From positions 3,410,001 through 3,474,000 of the forward strand of contig JAVFKD010000002.1 of assembly GCA_036429605.1 (NCBI GenBank): a stretch of 64,000 nt of DNA, given 5' to 3'. Under the pieces are notes generated by a model. It was not told where the DNA came from, did no database searches, and saw nothing but the letters and a program-made list of their open reading frames with translations. Made by a program: the position numbers and the translations under genes. Of this stretch, positions 21,425 through 32,229 are shown piece by piece; within the stretch, counting starts at the first letter, position 1; the number at the start of each line of letters is the position of its first letter. The DNA is from Cladobotryum mycophilum (Eukaryota > Ascomycota > Sordariomycetes > Hypocreales > Hypocreaceae).

Positions 21425-24267
21425 ATGGTGGCCTCAAGAAATGGATCCCTCTTAGGGACGATACTCGTCGCAGCAGCCAACATTCTGATACCATTATCCA
21501 TTCTCATATTTGCAACTGGCTTCTTTCCGTATAAGCCTTTTCTTACCGGACTGGCCGAGTATGAAACACTCGAGTATGGGCCTCCACCAAGTGCCCCATT
21601 CGACAAATTGGTCTTCATAGTAGTTGATGCTCTGAGAAGGTATAAATCGTCCATGTGTCTTTCAATTATACCACCCCCAGGCTAAAGTGCATCATAGCGA
21701 CTTTGTATACTCTGAGAATTCTAGGTTTGAATATATGCAAAGGTTGGCTACATAACTCTACGCCATGACAATGATATATCTAACCGTTATCTCAGTCTTA
21801 TTCGAGATGGTAGTGCCATTCCTTTCACGGCGAATGCGCGGTCACCTACAGTTACAATGCCTAGAATCAAGGCAATTACAACAGGATCTATACCATCCTT
21901 TGTTGATCTTATTCTCAATTTTGACGAAGCCGATACCTCTTCAACCCTTGCTGCTCAAGATACCTGGCTGGCTCAGCTCAAGGCCAAGAAATCAGGCAAG
22001 CTATTAATGTATGGCGATGATACATGGCTCAAGTTATTCCCAGACACATTTGATCGCCATGATGGAACTACAAGCTTTTTTGTGTCTGTGAGGACTCACC
22101 CCTACACCCCATCTAATTGGCTTCTTACTCATTGTGCTAGGACTTCACCGAGGTAGATAATAATGTGACTCGACATGTGGCTGGCGAACTTGAGAATAAG
22201 GATTGGAGCCTGATGGTCCTACACTATCTTGGTCTTGATCACATTGGACACAAGTCCGGACCACAGAGCACTCACATGCCAGCGAAGCAACGCGAAATGG
22301 ACGGAATTGTGCGGCAAATCTTCCAAGCTCTTGAATCTAACGACCACCTTGGCTCAACGTTGCTTGTCATGTGTGGCGATCATGGGATGAATGATGCTGG
22401 TAACCACGGAGCTTCGTCTCCTGGTGAGACTTCGCCAGCGTTGGTATTCATTTCACCAAAGTTGAAAGGGATTGCAACAAGCTTTTCGGCTCCTGCGCAA
22501 CCCAAAAATGAATTTGACTACTATTCCATGGTTGAACAGTCCGATATAAACCCAACACTTGCCGCATTACTAGGCTTCCCAATCTCTAAGAATAACCTAG
22601 GTGCATTCATTCCCGAGTTTCTCCCGTTCTGGTCGAGCTCTGGCGACAAGGTCCAGATTCTCATCCGTAACGCGAGGCAAATCCTCCATGTTGTTACTGC
22701 AGCATTTGGTAGTGAGCTTTTTGACAGACAAACAGATGTTGACCCCTGCACTTTAGAATCAACAGAAGTGAATGAGCTGGCTTGTGAGTGGCACAAAATT
22801 AGCGAAAAAGCGAGTTCTCTAGCATCCTCAAAAGAAGTTGATGAATCTTGGCTCATGGCCACGTCAAAATGGATTCGAAAGGCACAGGATCTGATGAGCA
22901 GCATGGCATCCAACTACGACATGCCAAGGCTGATTATTGGGCAAGGCTTGGCGATTGTTGCGGTGCTCGCTGGTGTCGCCGGCCTGTTTTTTCAGGCAGC
23001 TGGATCCTTTGGGCCGATGATACCGCTGCTTTTGGTCACTCTATCATATGGCCCAATGATGTATGCAAGTAGCTATGTCGAAGAGGAGCATCATTTCTGG
23101 TACTGGTCATCTACACTGTGGGTGGCCTATCTTGGCAGTCGGTCAATCAAAAAGTAAGAACGGCGACCCCTTTCTTAGGCAACGAAGCTAATTCCCCGAA
23201 AGCAACCCTCAAATCACAGCTACTCTCAAATACACCATGGCTCTTGGTGCTCTTAGGCTCATAAGGGGTTGGAACCAAACTGGCCAAAAATTTGCTGGAA
23301 ATCCAGACATTGTCAAAACTTTCCTCATCCCCAATCCTCAGTTCCTCTGGATTCTTATTACATCGATGTACATCCTTGTGTCTTTCCAGATACTCCCTCT
23401 GCTTTCAGATATGCCCTTTTTTATAGCAACGGGCGCAATATCTATCCTAGCATCCACCTCATTCAAGTTCAAGCTGGCGTTTACTGCGGAGGATGCACCA
23501 GAGCTTGTCGTTGGCTTTGCTCGTAATCTGCTCGACATATTCCAGGGCGGGCTGCTTATATCAAGAGCGCGCATCGTTTTTGGACTCATATTGATGTTGT
23601 CAGGTCATGCGGCTTATCAAGCAAAGACTGGCGGAATTCGTAGTTCCCAATCGTCTGGTGAGCTTCCTCTTAACCTATCCCAACATATCAAGACTAACAA
23701 AATCCAGCCTTCCTTTTGCACCATCTGTATACTTTGTTAGCCGTGACTCAGTCCCGAGCTACCAACATACCAATATTCCTGTTATTCAATGTCCTGCTCG
23801 ATGTTATTCGGACAGCCGACCTCTCAGTGCCGGAAATCACCGTCACCTCCGTCTTACTCCAAAACACTTCATTCTTCGCATTCGGCGGCTCAAATGCCAT
23901 CTCTTCCGTCGACCTATCCAGTGCCTACAACGGTATCAGCAGCTTCAATGTTATCGGCGTCGGCTTCCTCACTCTCATCAGCAACTGGGCAGGACCTATC
24001 TTCTGGACGACTGCAACTAATATTCTTCTCTTACAAAAGTACCAACAAGGTCAGACGAATGCCTTTGGGCGTCATCTAATCCTATTGACCCTGTTCACGT
24101 CGGCTAGCGTTGCCTTTGTTATGGCTGCGTGCACAACACTGAGGACCCATTTGTTCATTTGGACAGTTTTCTCTCCCAAGTATCTTTATTGTATGGCGTG
24201 GAGTCTGGGGCAACATTTGCTGATCAACGTTGGATTCGGAAGCTTGTTATTCTGGCTAGGGGCTTGA
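21425..24267 (+). CDS. LAS21: GPI ethanolamine phosphate transferase 2 (Las21/Gpi7)
   Basis: ER membrane enzyme that adds phosphoethanolamine to the second mannose of the GPI anchor. Exons 21425-21639, 21698-21742, 21796-22087, 22141-23153, 23203-23657 and 23708-24267 close in phase and give 859 residues, the usual size. After a signal-anchor come the alkaline-phosphatase-superfamily elements: DKLVFIVVDALR (metal-binding Asp), NARSPTVTMPRIKAITTGSI (nucleophile Thr), HYLGLDHIGHKSGP and CGDHGMNDAGNHGASSPGE. The C-terminal half is a multi-span membrane domain. The 45-base second exon is unusually short but encodes the conserved DFVYSENSRFEYMQ. Yeast las21/gpi7 mutants have cell-separation and wall defects. 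Related proteins Mcd4 and Gpi13 act on other mannoses; the PxGESSPALVF-like region and size favour Gpi7. Confidence 0.9.
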
Positions 24268-24478
24268 TGAAGAGCTTGATCGGTTATAGACATCTAAGTT
24301 CACTGAATATAGAGTAAAAATAGCAATGTACGATAGATTCAAATAAAAGTCAGATCGTATGAAATTATAACATCATCATATTTGTCCAACCAAGGTATCA
24401 CACCAGAATTCATGCTCCTTATCCATGTCGTCCAAGTCGTTTCGAACCCAATTTATTTTACATCCAACTATAGCCCAT

Positions 24479-27400
24479 TCATGCATCTTCCATCTTTGTG
24501 TCTTCGTCATCTGACAACAGATCGCTAACCAGGGATTCTCTCGTCCTGTCTTCTGGTACTATTGTCCCCTCATCGCTATCTTCCTCTTCCTTAATCGTGG
24601 GCTCCTCTGCCATAGATCTCTCCTCAGTTGCATGTCTATCTAGGAGAACGGACGTGTTGCGGCTAGTACGTCTGTTGGCGGGCTGCTGATCGTCAAGGCT
24701 GTTGACAATCTTGCCTAAACTGACATGAATTTTGTAAAGGGCGTTACGGCTCGTGGCGTCAGAAATCAAGCCTTCTTCCACGACCTCGGAGACATCGGCA
24801 TACGTCTCACGTAGCTTTTCTTCCGAGGATCCTGGTGATACGTGAAGCTTTCCAAGCAGGATGGCGACGAGTTTCTTTTCCTCTTCTAAAACAACTATTA
24901 GTCTCTAATCATTGAAGAAAGGTGTAATACACTTACTGCTGATATTGCTACGGATTCTCTCCAGAATATCACGTGCAAAATCCAGGTGAACATCGCCGTT
25001 AACAACCTTCTTCTCTATATCTAACAGGGCGTCGGGAGCATAGCATTTCCGAGGATCTGTCCAGTCCACCAGACATGCGCCGATTGTCGACATGCTGACC
25101 ATGTCTTCTTCGACATCTACATCCTCGTCTTCCAATCCTTCGCGTAGATTGAGGAGGGAGTGAAGGGCATGTACCGCAATTCTGCGTAAAAGATCTTGAT
25201 TCTGTGAACGAGAAAAGCAGAATACTGGGAGGAAATAGTTGAGCGCTTGTCTGACCGTCTGATTCGTGGCCGACGAAGGGTCAAAATACGCAAGAACAAG
25301 AGATTTTAGTAACTCCTCACATGTCTCCTCTTCAGAGACAACGCGGCCCAACAACAGCTTTGAGGCCGCAATAGTAGCTGCTGCTTGTACTTCAGGTGCC
25401 CTACCACTACCTTTTACAGCTTTCACGTAGACTTTCAACAACGCTGGTGTTGATGAAAGCAGCTGGGCCCCATGCACATTGAGAATGTCTGTCAAAATGT
25501 GCAATGCAGTGATTTGCAAAGCTGTGTGACCCTTGCTGAAGAAATGAATGAAAAGCCCCAGGTTCTCTTCAGCCAAAGATCGATCCAGGAGTGCACATAG
25601 ACCTAGACAAACCAGTCCCCTTTCACGGACTGGCGCTTCATGGCTTCGTACCGCCGGGACAACCAGATTGTTTAGCATAGCTACCAAATCTGTATTCTCC
25701 TTCAGACTGCCTGCAACATGTGTAAGCATGCACTGAACAATATGGAGACACTTCATATTGACGACGATTTCCCTAACAGCCTTTGCATGAGCCTCTTCTT
25801 CGCTCAATTCTGCGCCACGCCCAGACTTGGCATCTTTGGCCGGAGTGCTGCCTCGACTGACTTCGGACCTGGCAGAGTGGAAGCTTTCTTCTGGATCATC
25901 CCCAGGCAATTCATCGACAATAGTATCATGAACATCAGCAACGGATTCGAGAACGACACTGCAGAATTCGCGTTCCCCAGACGCGTCTGGAGCACAGATG
26001 TATCGGAGCACTTCTAGAGTGAGCTTTGTGACTTCGTCTGGGAGTTCGGGTATCGCCAGCGATTGTCGAAGAAGAGTAAACATTTTCCGACGGCCCACTT
26101 CGTCAGAGTAGTCAAGAGTTAAAGCAATGTGAAGCAATTGCTCAATGATGAATTCTTGCTCCACTGTATCCGCCTCTTCCTCCTCCTCTGCGTTGTTCTG
26201 CGCTACTTTTTGTAACGAGTCTACCAATACCTTAAGATAGCGCTCCAAATAGAATGCAAGCTTAGTGACTTCTGGAAGCTTTTCTTCTACCAGTGACTCA
26301 AATCTGCCATTATCCTCCTTGCGACAAAAGTCATTGAAACTCCTCGCCATGAAGACAGACTCTGCAGACAGTGTCTCCCAGAAATTATCATCAAAGTTCA
26401 CAGCCTCTCGATAGTCTGCGCGGCCTTCCCAGAAGCCTTTCATTGCCTCCAGGGCAACACCATTTTCGACACCAGAGTTGACCACGTCAATTCGCTCGAG
26501 CAGTTCTTGAAGGCCGTCAAAATTGGGGGCAGCTTCTTCTTGTGGAGCTATCCCTGCGCAATCCGCAATCCAACGTTCTCGGAAAAGTCTACCCGCTGCT
26601 TTGCGTACATTTTCATCTCTATCTCGGAGACCCCATCGAAGGAGCTTTTCTCTCATAGATAGAGACAGATGACGAAAATCACCCAGGGCAGGTAAAAGAC
26701 GAGAATAGACCGCCCTTCGTGTAGCTGCGTCCTGGTCCCGAGCACGTTCGAGCAGAAAAGGCAACGTATTCGGAAGAAGTGGAAGATTCACAAGGAGCGA
26801 CCGTCGTACATCCGCGCTTGGATCATTCTGGAGGACATCCAGCAATTTCTCCAATAGGCCGGCTCCTTGATCTTCATCACTGTCATCGGAGTTTGTAGCG
26901 CCTTCTGCCTGATTGCCGGCAAGTCGACCCAGACCAAGTACCGCTTGAACACGAACCATAGCCTCCTTATCACGAACGCGCTTAAGCAGGCTATGTCGGA
27001 GTTTCTGGAAAAGGTCATCATCAATTGCTTCAAGGCTGTTGATGATATGTGAGACAAGCTGTGTGGATCGGAATCGAACATATTTATCTTTGGCTGCCAT
27101 CAATGGAAGCACAGTCTCGAGGAGTTTTGAAGTGAGTCGAGACGTCGGTGTTTCAGGCACCAGGCTTGTATCTGCGTCAACTTCTTCAAGTTCATTATCC
27201 TTATCTCCTGCGTATCGGAGAAAAAGGCCAATGAAGCGAATTGACCTCTCGCCAACACTTTCTGCCTTCTTAACCGGCATGATCCTCAAGACACATCGAT
27301 TAAACTCTTCGTTAAATGCTTCTTCGTCAAATTGATCGGCAGTTGACTTCTTCGACTTTGTCGGTTCGTAGCATGTAGATTCTTGAATCTTTCTGAGACT

Positions 27401-27571
27401 TACAGCTAGCTTTCGATGAGTAGCAGTAGTTTTCTGGGCATCCCGAAAGACGGCACATATTTGTGTTCGTAAGGCATTGTCCGGTGTGTCAACGTATTCG
27501 GCTGCTGCTGATTGTTTCTGGGGATTGTTGGACAGCGTCCTCGACGACCGACTTGAAGATTTCGTAGGCAT
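24479..27571 (-). CDS. YCG1: Condensin complex subunit 3 (Cnd3/Ycg1/CAP-G)
   Basis: HEAT-repeat (kleisin-associated) subunit of condensin, needed for mitotic chromosome compaction; with the kleisin Brn1 it forms the DNA-holding 'safety belt' module. Exons 27571-24937 and 24885-24479 give 1013 residues starting MPTKSSSRSS; an upstream in-frame ATG at 27601 adds ten. HEAT repeats are visible through the first two thirds, e.g. AKDKYVRFRSTQLVSHIINS, KRVRDKEAMVRVQAVLGLGR and GLRDRDENVRKAAGRLFRER. The Cnd3 C-terminal domain follows (MKCLHIVQCMLTHVAGSL, ERGLVCLGLCALLDRSLAEE). The tail is acidic and Ser/Thr-rich with likely phosphorylation sites. It is head-to-head with NOP4, about 310 bases apart. 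Confidence 0.92.
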
Positions 27572-27601
27572 CCTTTCTTTCTTTTCCAGGGCGCAACCCA
27601 C

Positions 27602-27883
27602 GATTGCCTCGGGGTGTGTCGGATTATCAGCGGAATTTGTTATACTGAATGATGGTGTGGTGTTTGGATGTCGCGCGTTTGTTGCCTTTCATCGAATCAA
27701 CAATTATCCCACCTTGGAATAGCGCAGCATCACCCCGCCATCACGTGTGATAAGATATGATAAGATAAGAATTTTTTGAGCTTTTGATTTTTTTCTTAGC
27801 AGAGCGAGCAAGTGAATCTTGCTGTACTGCAACGACTCGTATCGCAAAACTAGTACGGGCTGCAATTGGTCTTACTACGAACA
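27602..27883. promoter_or_regulatory. Compact divergent promoter YCG1/NOP4
   Basis: Fewer than 320 bases separate the start codons of a condensin and a nucleolar gene. A CACGTG E-box core with TCACGTGTGA symmetry lies at 27742-27751, near the middle and about 130-170 bases from each start. It is a good candidate site for a bHLH factor driving both genes. The function is inferred. Confidence 0.5.
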
Positions 27884-30133
27884 ATGGACTTCTCCAAATC
27901 CGACCGCAAACGCCGGAGATCAGCTACAGGCGATGCAGTAACCACTTCAAAAAGAAAATCGGAAGCTGGGGGCGCTCAGTCGACTAAGAAAGCTAAAGTT
28001 GAGGAACGACGATCTATCTTTGTTCGTTCTTTACCTCCCAACGCTACAACCGAAAGTCTTGCGGACTTTTTCTCGCAACATTTTCCTGTCAAGCATGCTG
28101 TTGTGGTCGCCGACCAGAAGACTAAAGAATCGAGAGGTTTCGGTTTCGTCACATTCGCGGATGCCGATGATGCCAAGAGTGCTCAAACAACATTGGACAA
28201 GAAGGAATGGGATGGAAGGCGAATTAGAGTCGACATAGCCGAGCCACGTCAAAGAAACCCTGAATCTGGTTCTGGCGACGTATTGCCGGCTAAGCATTCA
28301 AAAGCCCATGAGGAGTTTCAAAAGCCGCCAAAACTGATTGTGCGAAACCTGCCCTGGAGTATCAAGACCTCTGATCAGCTTGCCTCGCTATTTAAGAGTT
28401 TTGGCAAGGTCAGGTATGCTGATCTTCCCCAGACGAAGGGCAAGTTGAAGGGATTCGGATTCGTCACCATAAGAGGAAAGCCGAATGCGGAGAAAGCACT
28501 TGAGGCTATCAACGGCAAAACTGTCGACGGCCGAACCTTGGCGGTCGATTGGGCCGTTGATAAAAGTACCTGGGACGAGCAGCATTCCAAGGAAAACGAG
28601 CCTGCTGAAGCAAGTGATGGGGGAGAGGGGGAGGAAGAAGATGACGATGAAGATGAAGACGAATCAGAGTCTGGCGACGCGCCTGAAGATGAAGAGGCCG
28701 CTGTTCCCAAGAACCGAGATGAGCAACTGGATGCGGATTTGGCGAATTTCATGAAAAACTACATGCAAAATATGGAAGATGAGGACGAAGATAATGAGGA
28801 AGAGAACAACGATGATAACGAGGATGAAGATGATTTGGATATTGAATTAGGGGACGATCATGAAAAGGTCGCCGATTCAGTTCAGCCACACCGAGAGAAG
28901 TCAACGGACAATTCCTCAACAGTATTCGTTCGCAATCTTCCTTTTACAACAACAGATGAGCAACTCAAATCTTTCTTCGGCCACTTTGGAAACATCCGAT
29001 ATGCTAGAGTTGTCGTTGATAAAGTCACAGAGAGGCCAGCTGGTACCGGCTTTGTATGTTTTGTCGACAAAGCCGAGGCGAAAACTTGCATTGTCGGCGC
29101 ACCCCGTCGTACACTACCAACCGCAGGAGTCAAAAACTCTATCCTTCAAGATGAAAACTCCGATCCAACCGGAAAATACACATTGGACGGCCGTGTTCTC
29201 CAGATAGTTCAAGCTGTCAACAAAGATGAGGCTGGCAATCTAGCTGAGAGCTCACTGGCAAAGAGAAGAGAAAAGGACAAGCGAAAGCTTTACCTCCTCG
29301 CCGAAGGTGCTATTGGACAGAACTCGCCACTACATGGCCTCTTGACCCCTGCTGAGGTTCGGATGAGGCAGGCAAGTGCGGTCCAGCGCAAAAAGATGGT
29401 GCAGAAGAATCCCATGCTGCACGTAAGTCTTACACGACTTGCGCTTCGTAATATCCCCCGAGATATTGGATCGAGGGAATTGAAAGAGTTGGCCAGAAAG
29501 GCCGTTGTGGGATTTGCGATGGATGTCAAGGAGGGCCGGCGGCAACCGCTTTCAAAGGAAGAAAATGCACGAGATGGAAAGGATGCGAAGGAGAAGGAGA
29601 AGGAGAGAAAGCTCAAGAAGAAGGGTATAATCCGACAAGCCAAGGTGGTATTTGAGGACACCAAGGGATCCAAGGTTACCGAGACCAGTGGAGCAGGCAA
29701 AAGTCGTGGCTACGGTTTCATCGAATATGCATCGCATCGCTGGGCTTTGATGGGTCTTCGGTATCTGAATGGCCACCAACTTGAAGGTGGTGATAATGGA
29801 AAGAAGCAACGATTAATTGCCGAATTCGCTATTGAGAATGCCCAAGTCGTTCAGAGACGACAAGCCGCTGAAGAGAAGTCGGTCAAGGCGGCACAGGAGA
29901 AGAATAAGGGTGAAAAGAATAATGAACCAGTGCCGGAAAAGGAGGCATCTGGACCAAAGGGCAAGAAACAACATCAAGGTAAGAAGGGTAAGAAAGCAGC
30001 TGGCAAAGAACCCAAGGTTGAGGAAGAGGAAATTCCAAAGCCAACTAATGCCAAAGAGGCGATGCAACAAAAGTTGATTGGTCGAAAAAGGTTGATGAGG
30101 AAGAAAAAGGCTGTGGCTAGGGGCAAAAGGTAG
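27884..30133 (+). CDS. NOP4: Nucleolar RNA-binding protein Nop4 (RBM28 type), four RRMs
   Basis: Needed for 60S subunit biogenesis and 27S pre-rRNA processing. Single exon, 749 residues from MDFSKSDRKR; an upstream in-frame ATG at 27866 (MVLLRT) is less likely. RRM1 ~40-115 (IFVRSLPP ... RGFGFVTF), RRM2 ~140-220 (LIVRNLPW ... KGFGFVTI), a long acidic stretch ~235-340, RRM3 ~345-460 (VFVRNLPF ... GTGFVCF, with an insert before LQIVQAVNK), and RRM4 ~515-655 (LALRNIPRD ... RGYGFIEY), then a Lys-rich tail. The order of four RRMs with an acidic insert between the second and third is the Nop4 architecture. No homopolymer break is seen despite long A- and GA-rich tracts. Confidence 0.9.
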   Translation: MDFSKSDRKRRRSATGDAVTTSKRKSEAGGAQSTKKAKVEERRSIFVRSLPPNATTESLADFFSQHFPVKHAVVVADQKTKESRGFGFVTFADADDAKSAQTTLDKKEWDGRRIRVDIAEPRQRNPESGSGDVLPAKHSKAHEEFQKPPKLIVRNLPWSIKTSDQLASLFKSFGKVRYADLPQTKGKLKGFGFVTIRGKPNAEKALEAINGKTVDGRTLAVDWAVDKSTWDEQHSKENEPAEASDGGEGEEEDDDEDEDESESGDAPEDEEAAVPKNRDEQLDADLANFMKNYMQNMEDEDEDNEEENNDDNEDEDDLDIELGDDHEKVADSVQPHREKSTDNSSTVFVRNLPFTTTDEQLKSFFGHFGNIRYARVVVDKVTERPAGTGFVCFVDKAEAKTCIVGAPRRTLPTAGVKNSILQDENSDPTGKYTLDGRVLQIVQAVNKDEAGNLAESSLAKRREKDKRKLYLLAEGAIGQNSPLHGLLTPAEVRMRQASAVQRKKMVQKNPMLHVSLTRLALRNIPRDIGSRELKELARKAVVGFAMDVKEGRRQPLSKEENARDGKDAKEKEKERKLKKKGIIRQAKVVFEDTKGSKVTETSGAGKSRGYGFIEYASHRWALMGLRYLNGHQLEGGDNGKKQRLIAEFAIENAQVVQRRQAAEEKSVKAAQEKNKGEKNNEPVPEKEASGPKGKKQHQGKKGKKAAGKEPKVEEEEIPKPTNAKEAMQQKLIGRKRLMRKKKAVARGKR

Positions 30134-30379
30134 ATGGGCAGGTCTATTGTCCTGTAAATAGTGGTTGATGCATTTCCAAGCTATATATATCAGCTGCTGT
30201 CTATGAAGATGGATGGCAGCTCCTAATAATCACCTCACTGATACGAATTGAAGCCGATCTATTGGATTGTGGGATATTATTTTGAGCTTAACTGATACTA
30301 TTACATCCAAATAAAAACTACATAAAAATATGTTGAGGTGAGTGTTGTAAAGAATTTACCTAGAGTTTATGCGCCAGCT

Positions 30380-31624
30380 TTATTTCCAGAACCATCCTTG
30401 CTTCTTATCTGGTTTTTGCTGACCATCATCATCCGAGTCAGTTCGTTCAATCACGTTTGCATCATTCCCCTCCGGTTCTTCACTCCGGTTCGGCCTCTTA
30501 TCCGCTGGTCGCATCGTAAAATGTGTCTGGCTTCCAATCTCTCTGCCGTCTTTATCAAAAGTCTTGCGCGTAACCGTAGTGTGCAAATAGCCGAAACGGT
30601 CGACATACTCATCTTGGGTCACAGTCTCTTTGTTTCCATTCTTATCATGTTTTGTCGTTTGGTGGCTTCCATTCGTTGGAAAAGATTTATTCTCTAAAAT
30701 CGACTTGACAAAGGTATCCCAGGTCTTCTGGCCCTCTGCAAAGCTCGAGGTAATGGACGAGAAAATGTCGTCAAAGTTGTCTGGGAAGCCTTTCTGCTGA
30801 GCGTCATGTCTCGAGTCTGACTCGTCGACAGAAGCCGGATTGTGCCTAGTGAGGCCATCTTCTAGATTCCTGGAAACTTTGTGCGCCTCGTCAGAGAAAT
30901 CGCCAGTACTCTGTCCGTTGTCAGCTACACTATCACGTCTCCAGACATCCGAGGCTCGTCGTTCAAGTTGATTGTGAAAGCTTTCCCAATCTAACCCATG
31001 TGGTTGAAAGAATTCAGACTCATTTTGTCGACTGAAGGGGCCAAAGCCGTCAAGCCTGTACATCTCATCCAGTCTTGGGCGTCTCAGAAGACCTTGAGAC
31101 TCAAGCCTCCGAAGCCAGAACCACATGGGTTCTCCATTAGGATACATTTGCCGTAACAGCTTTCGTTGGCCAACTCTCGTGCTGATGTCAGGTAGAGGAT
31201 TTCCCTGTGAAATGACTAACAAATCCTCAAAGGCATCTTCAAAGGTAAAAATGGCAGCGTCATGGTGGGATGGTAAATCGTTTGGAACAGGTGGTCTTAG
31301 ATGTCGAAGATTTAATGGTGCATAAGACCACGAAGCAACCGAGAATAAGTCTAGCTGCGATGGTCGCTTCTCCATATTCATGATATCCATGGTTGTAGGA
31401 TGAGACTGAATCGAGTAGGTCGATGAAGGATTCAGATTAGTGCCCTTTGAGATTGGCAGGCCTGTTTGGTGTGTTGATGATGAGGATGATGACGAGAGTG
31501 CTTCAGAAGGTTCAGGCGACCGGGGAATGCCGAGCAGTGTATGTATGCCGGACGATACGTTGGAATCCACGTGCTGTTTAAATTTGACAAAAACCTTTAC
31601 GGTAGAGTTATCTTCACGGCTCAT
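30380..31624 (-). CDS. Mpm1-like mitochondrial membrane protein (tentative)
   Basis: Single-exon protein of 414 residues beginning MSREDNSTVKVFVKFKQHVD. The N-terminal half holds a Ser-rich stretch and a region with WFWLRRLESQGLLRRP. The conserved-looking C-terminal part has FDDIFSSITSSFAEGQKTWD, DKNGNKETVTQDEYVDRFGY, TVTRKTFDKDGREI and HFTMRPA, and the protein ends KKQGWFWK. The DEYVD..GYLHTTV..KTFDKDGREIG pattern followed by a terminal GWFWK resembles fungal Mpm1 (mitochondrial peculiar membrane protein 1) relatives. That assignment is from memory of the motif and is tentative. No transmembrane segment is obvious. It is head-to-head with the NIPA-type transporter. Confidence 0.5.
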   Translation of the reverse strand: MSREDNSTVKVFVKFKQHVDSNVSSGIHTLLGIPRSPEPSEALSSSSSSSTHQTGLPISKGTNLNPSSTYSIQSHPTTMDIMNMEKRPSQLDLFSVASWSYAPLNLRHLRPPVPNDLPSHHDAAIFTFEDAFEDLLVISQGNPLPDISTRVGQRKLLRQMYPNGEPMWFWLRRLESQGLLRRPRLDEMYRLDGFGPFSRQNESEFFQPHGLDWESFHNQLERRASDVWRRDSVADNGQSTGDFSDEAHKVSRNLEDGLTRHNPASVDESDSRHDAQQKGFPDNFDDIFSSITSSFAEGQKTWDTFVKSILENKSFPTNGSHQTTKHDKNGNKETVTQDEYVDRFGYLHTTVTRKTFDKDGREIGSQTHFTMRPADKRPNRSEEPEGNDANVIERTDSDDDGQQKPDKKQGWFWK

Positions 31625-32229
31625 ATCGAATGCATAATTACCAAACTGTTTGATACCTCCGGGAGGGGAGACAAAGGATGACTAGATCAACTTATTCAAG
31701 CTTGACACATTGTCAGTTGATCAATTAATAACTTGTTTTTGAATCACAGCCAACAGGAAACTGTGGCGCATGGCAGCAGGATCCGTGGCGCAGCGTTCTT
31801 TTCGGGACAACCGCCTCGGGTAATTACGGTATTAGTCAAGTTCAGCGCTGGATCTTTCCTTAAATCACTGCAAGGAGAAAGGCCAGGAGGGTACTCCGTA
31901 CAGTACATGGGTACGTGGGTACTTGGCGCCAAGCTCGGTACCGATGCGTGATGCCTGCTGGGCTTTTGTTAATCCTTTCGAGAAAGCCATGCGACGTCAC
32001 CTAACCAACTTTCCACCAACACGCGGCTTTAATAATGATCAAGTTCTTCGTTGGTGTCGGAATCTCTTTCTCGGTCCGATGATACGTCGGTAGCGATTCG
32101 TTCTTCTTTACGGCGATTGCAGATTCGCGTTTCCTTAATCGCCTCGATCAGCATCGACAACTATCTAATCTATCTCTCTCGGCCAAGTCAAAGTCCCCCC
32201 CACGATCGACGATCCCCCCGGCGGCGACG
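31625..32229. promoter_or_regulatory. Divergent promoter region Mpm1-like/NIPA transporter
   Basis: About 600 bases between divergent genes. It carries a palindromic-like GTACTCCGTACAGTACATGG around 31891-31910, a copy of the ACGGAGTA octamer in reverse, and repeated GTAC tetranucleotides. No gene is seen. Confidence 0.4.
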
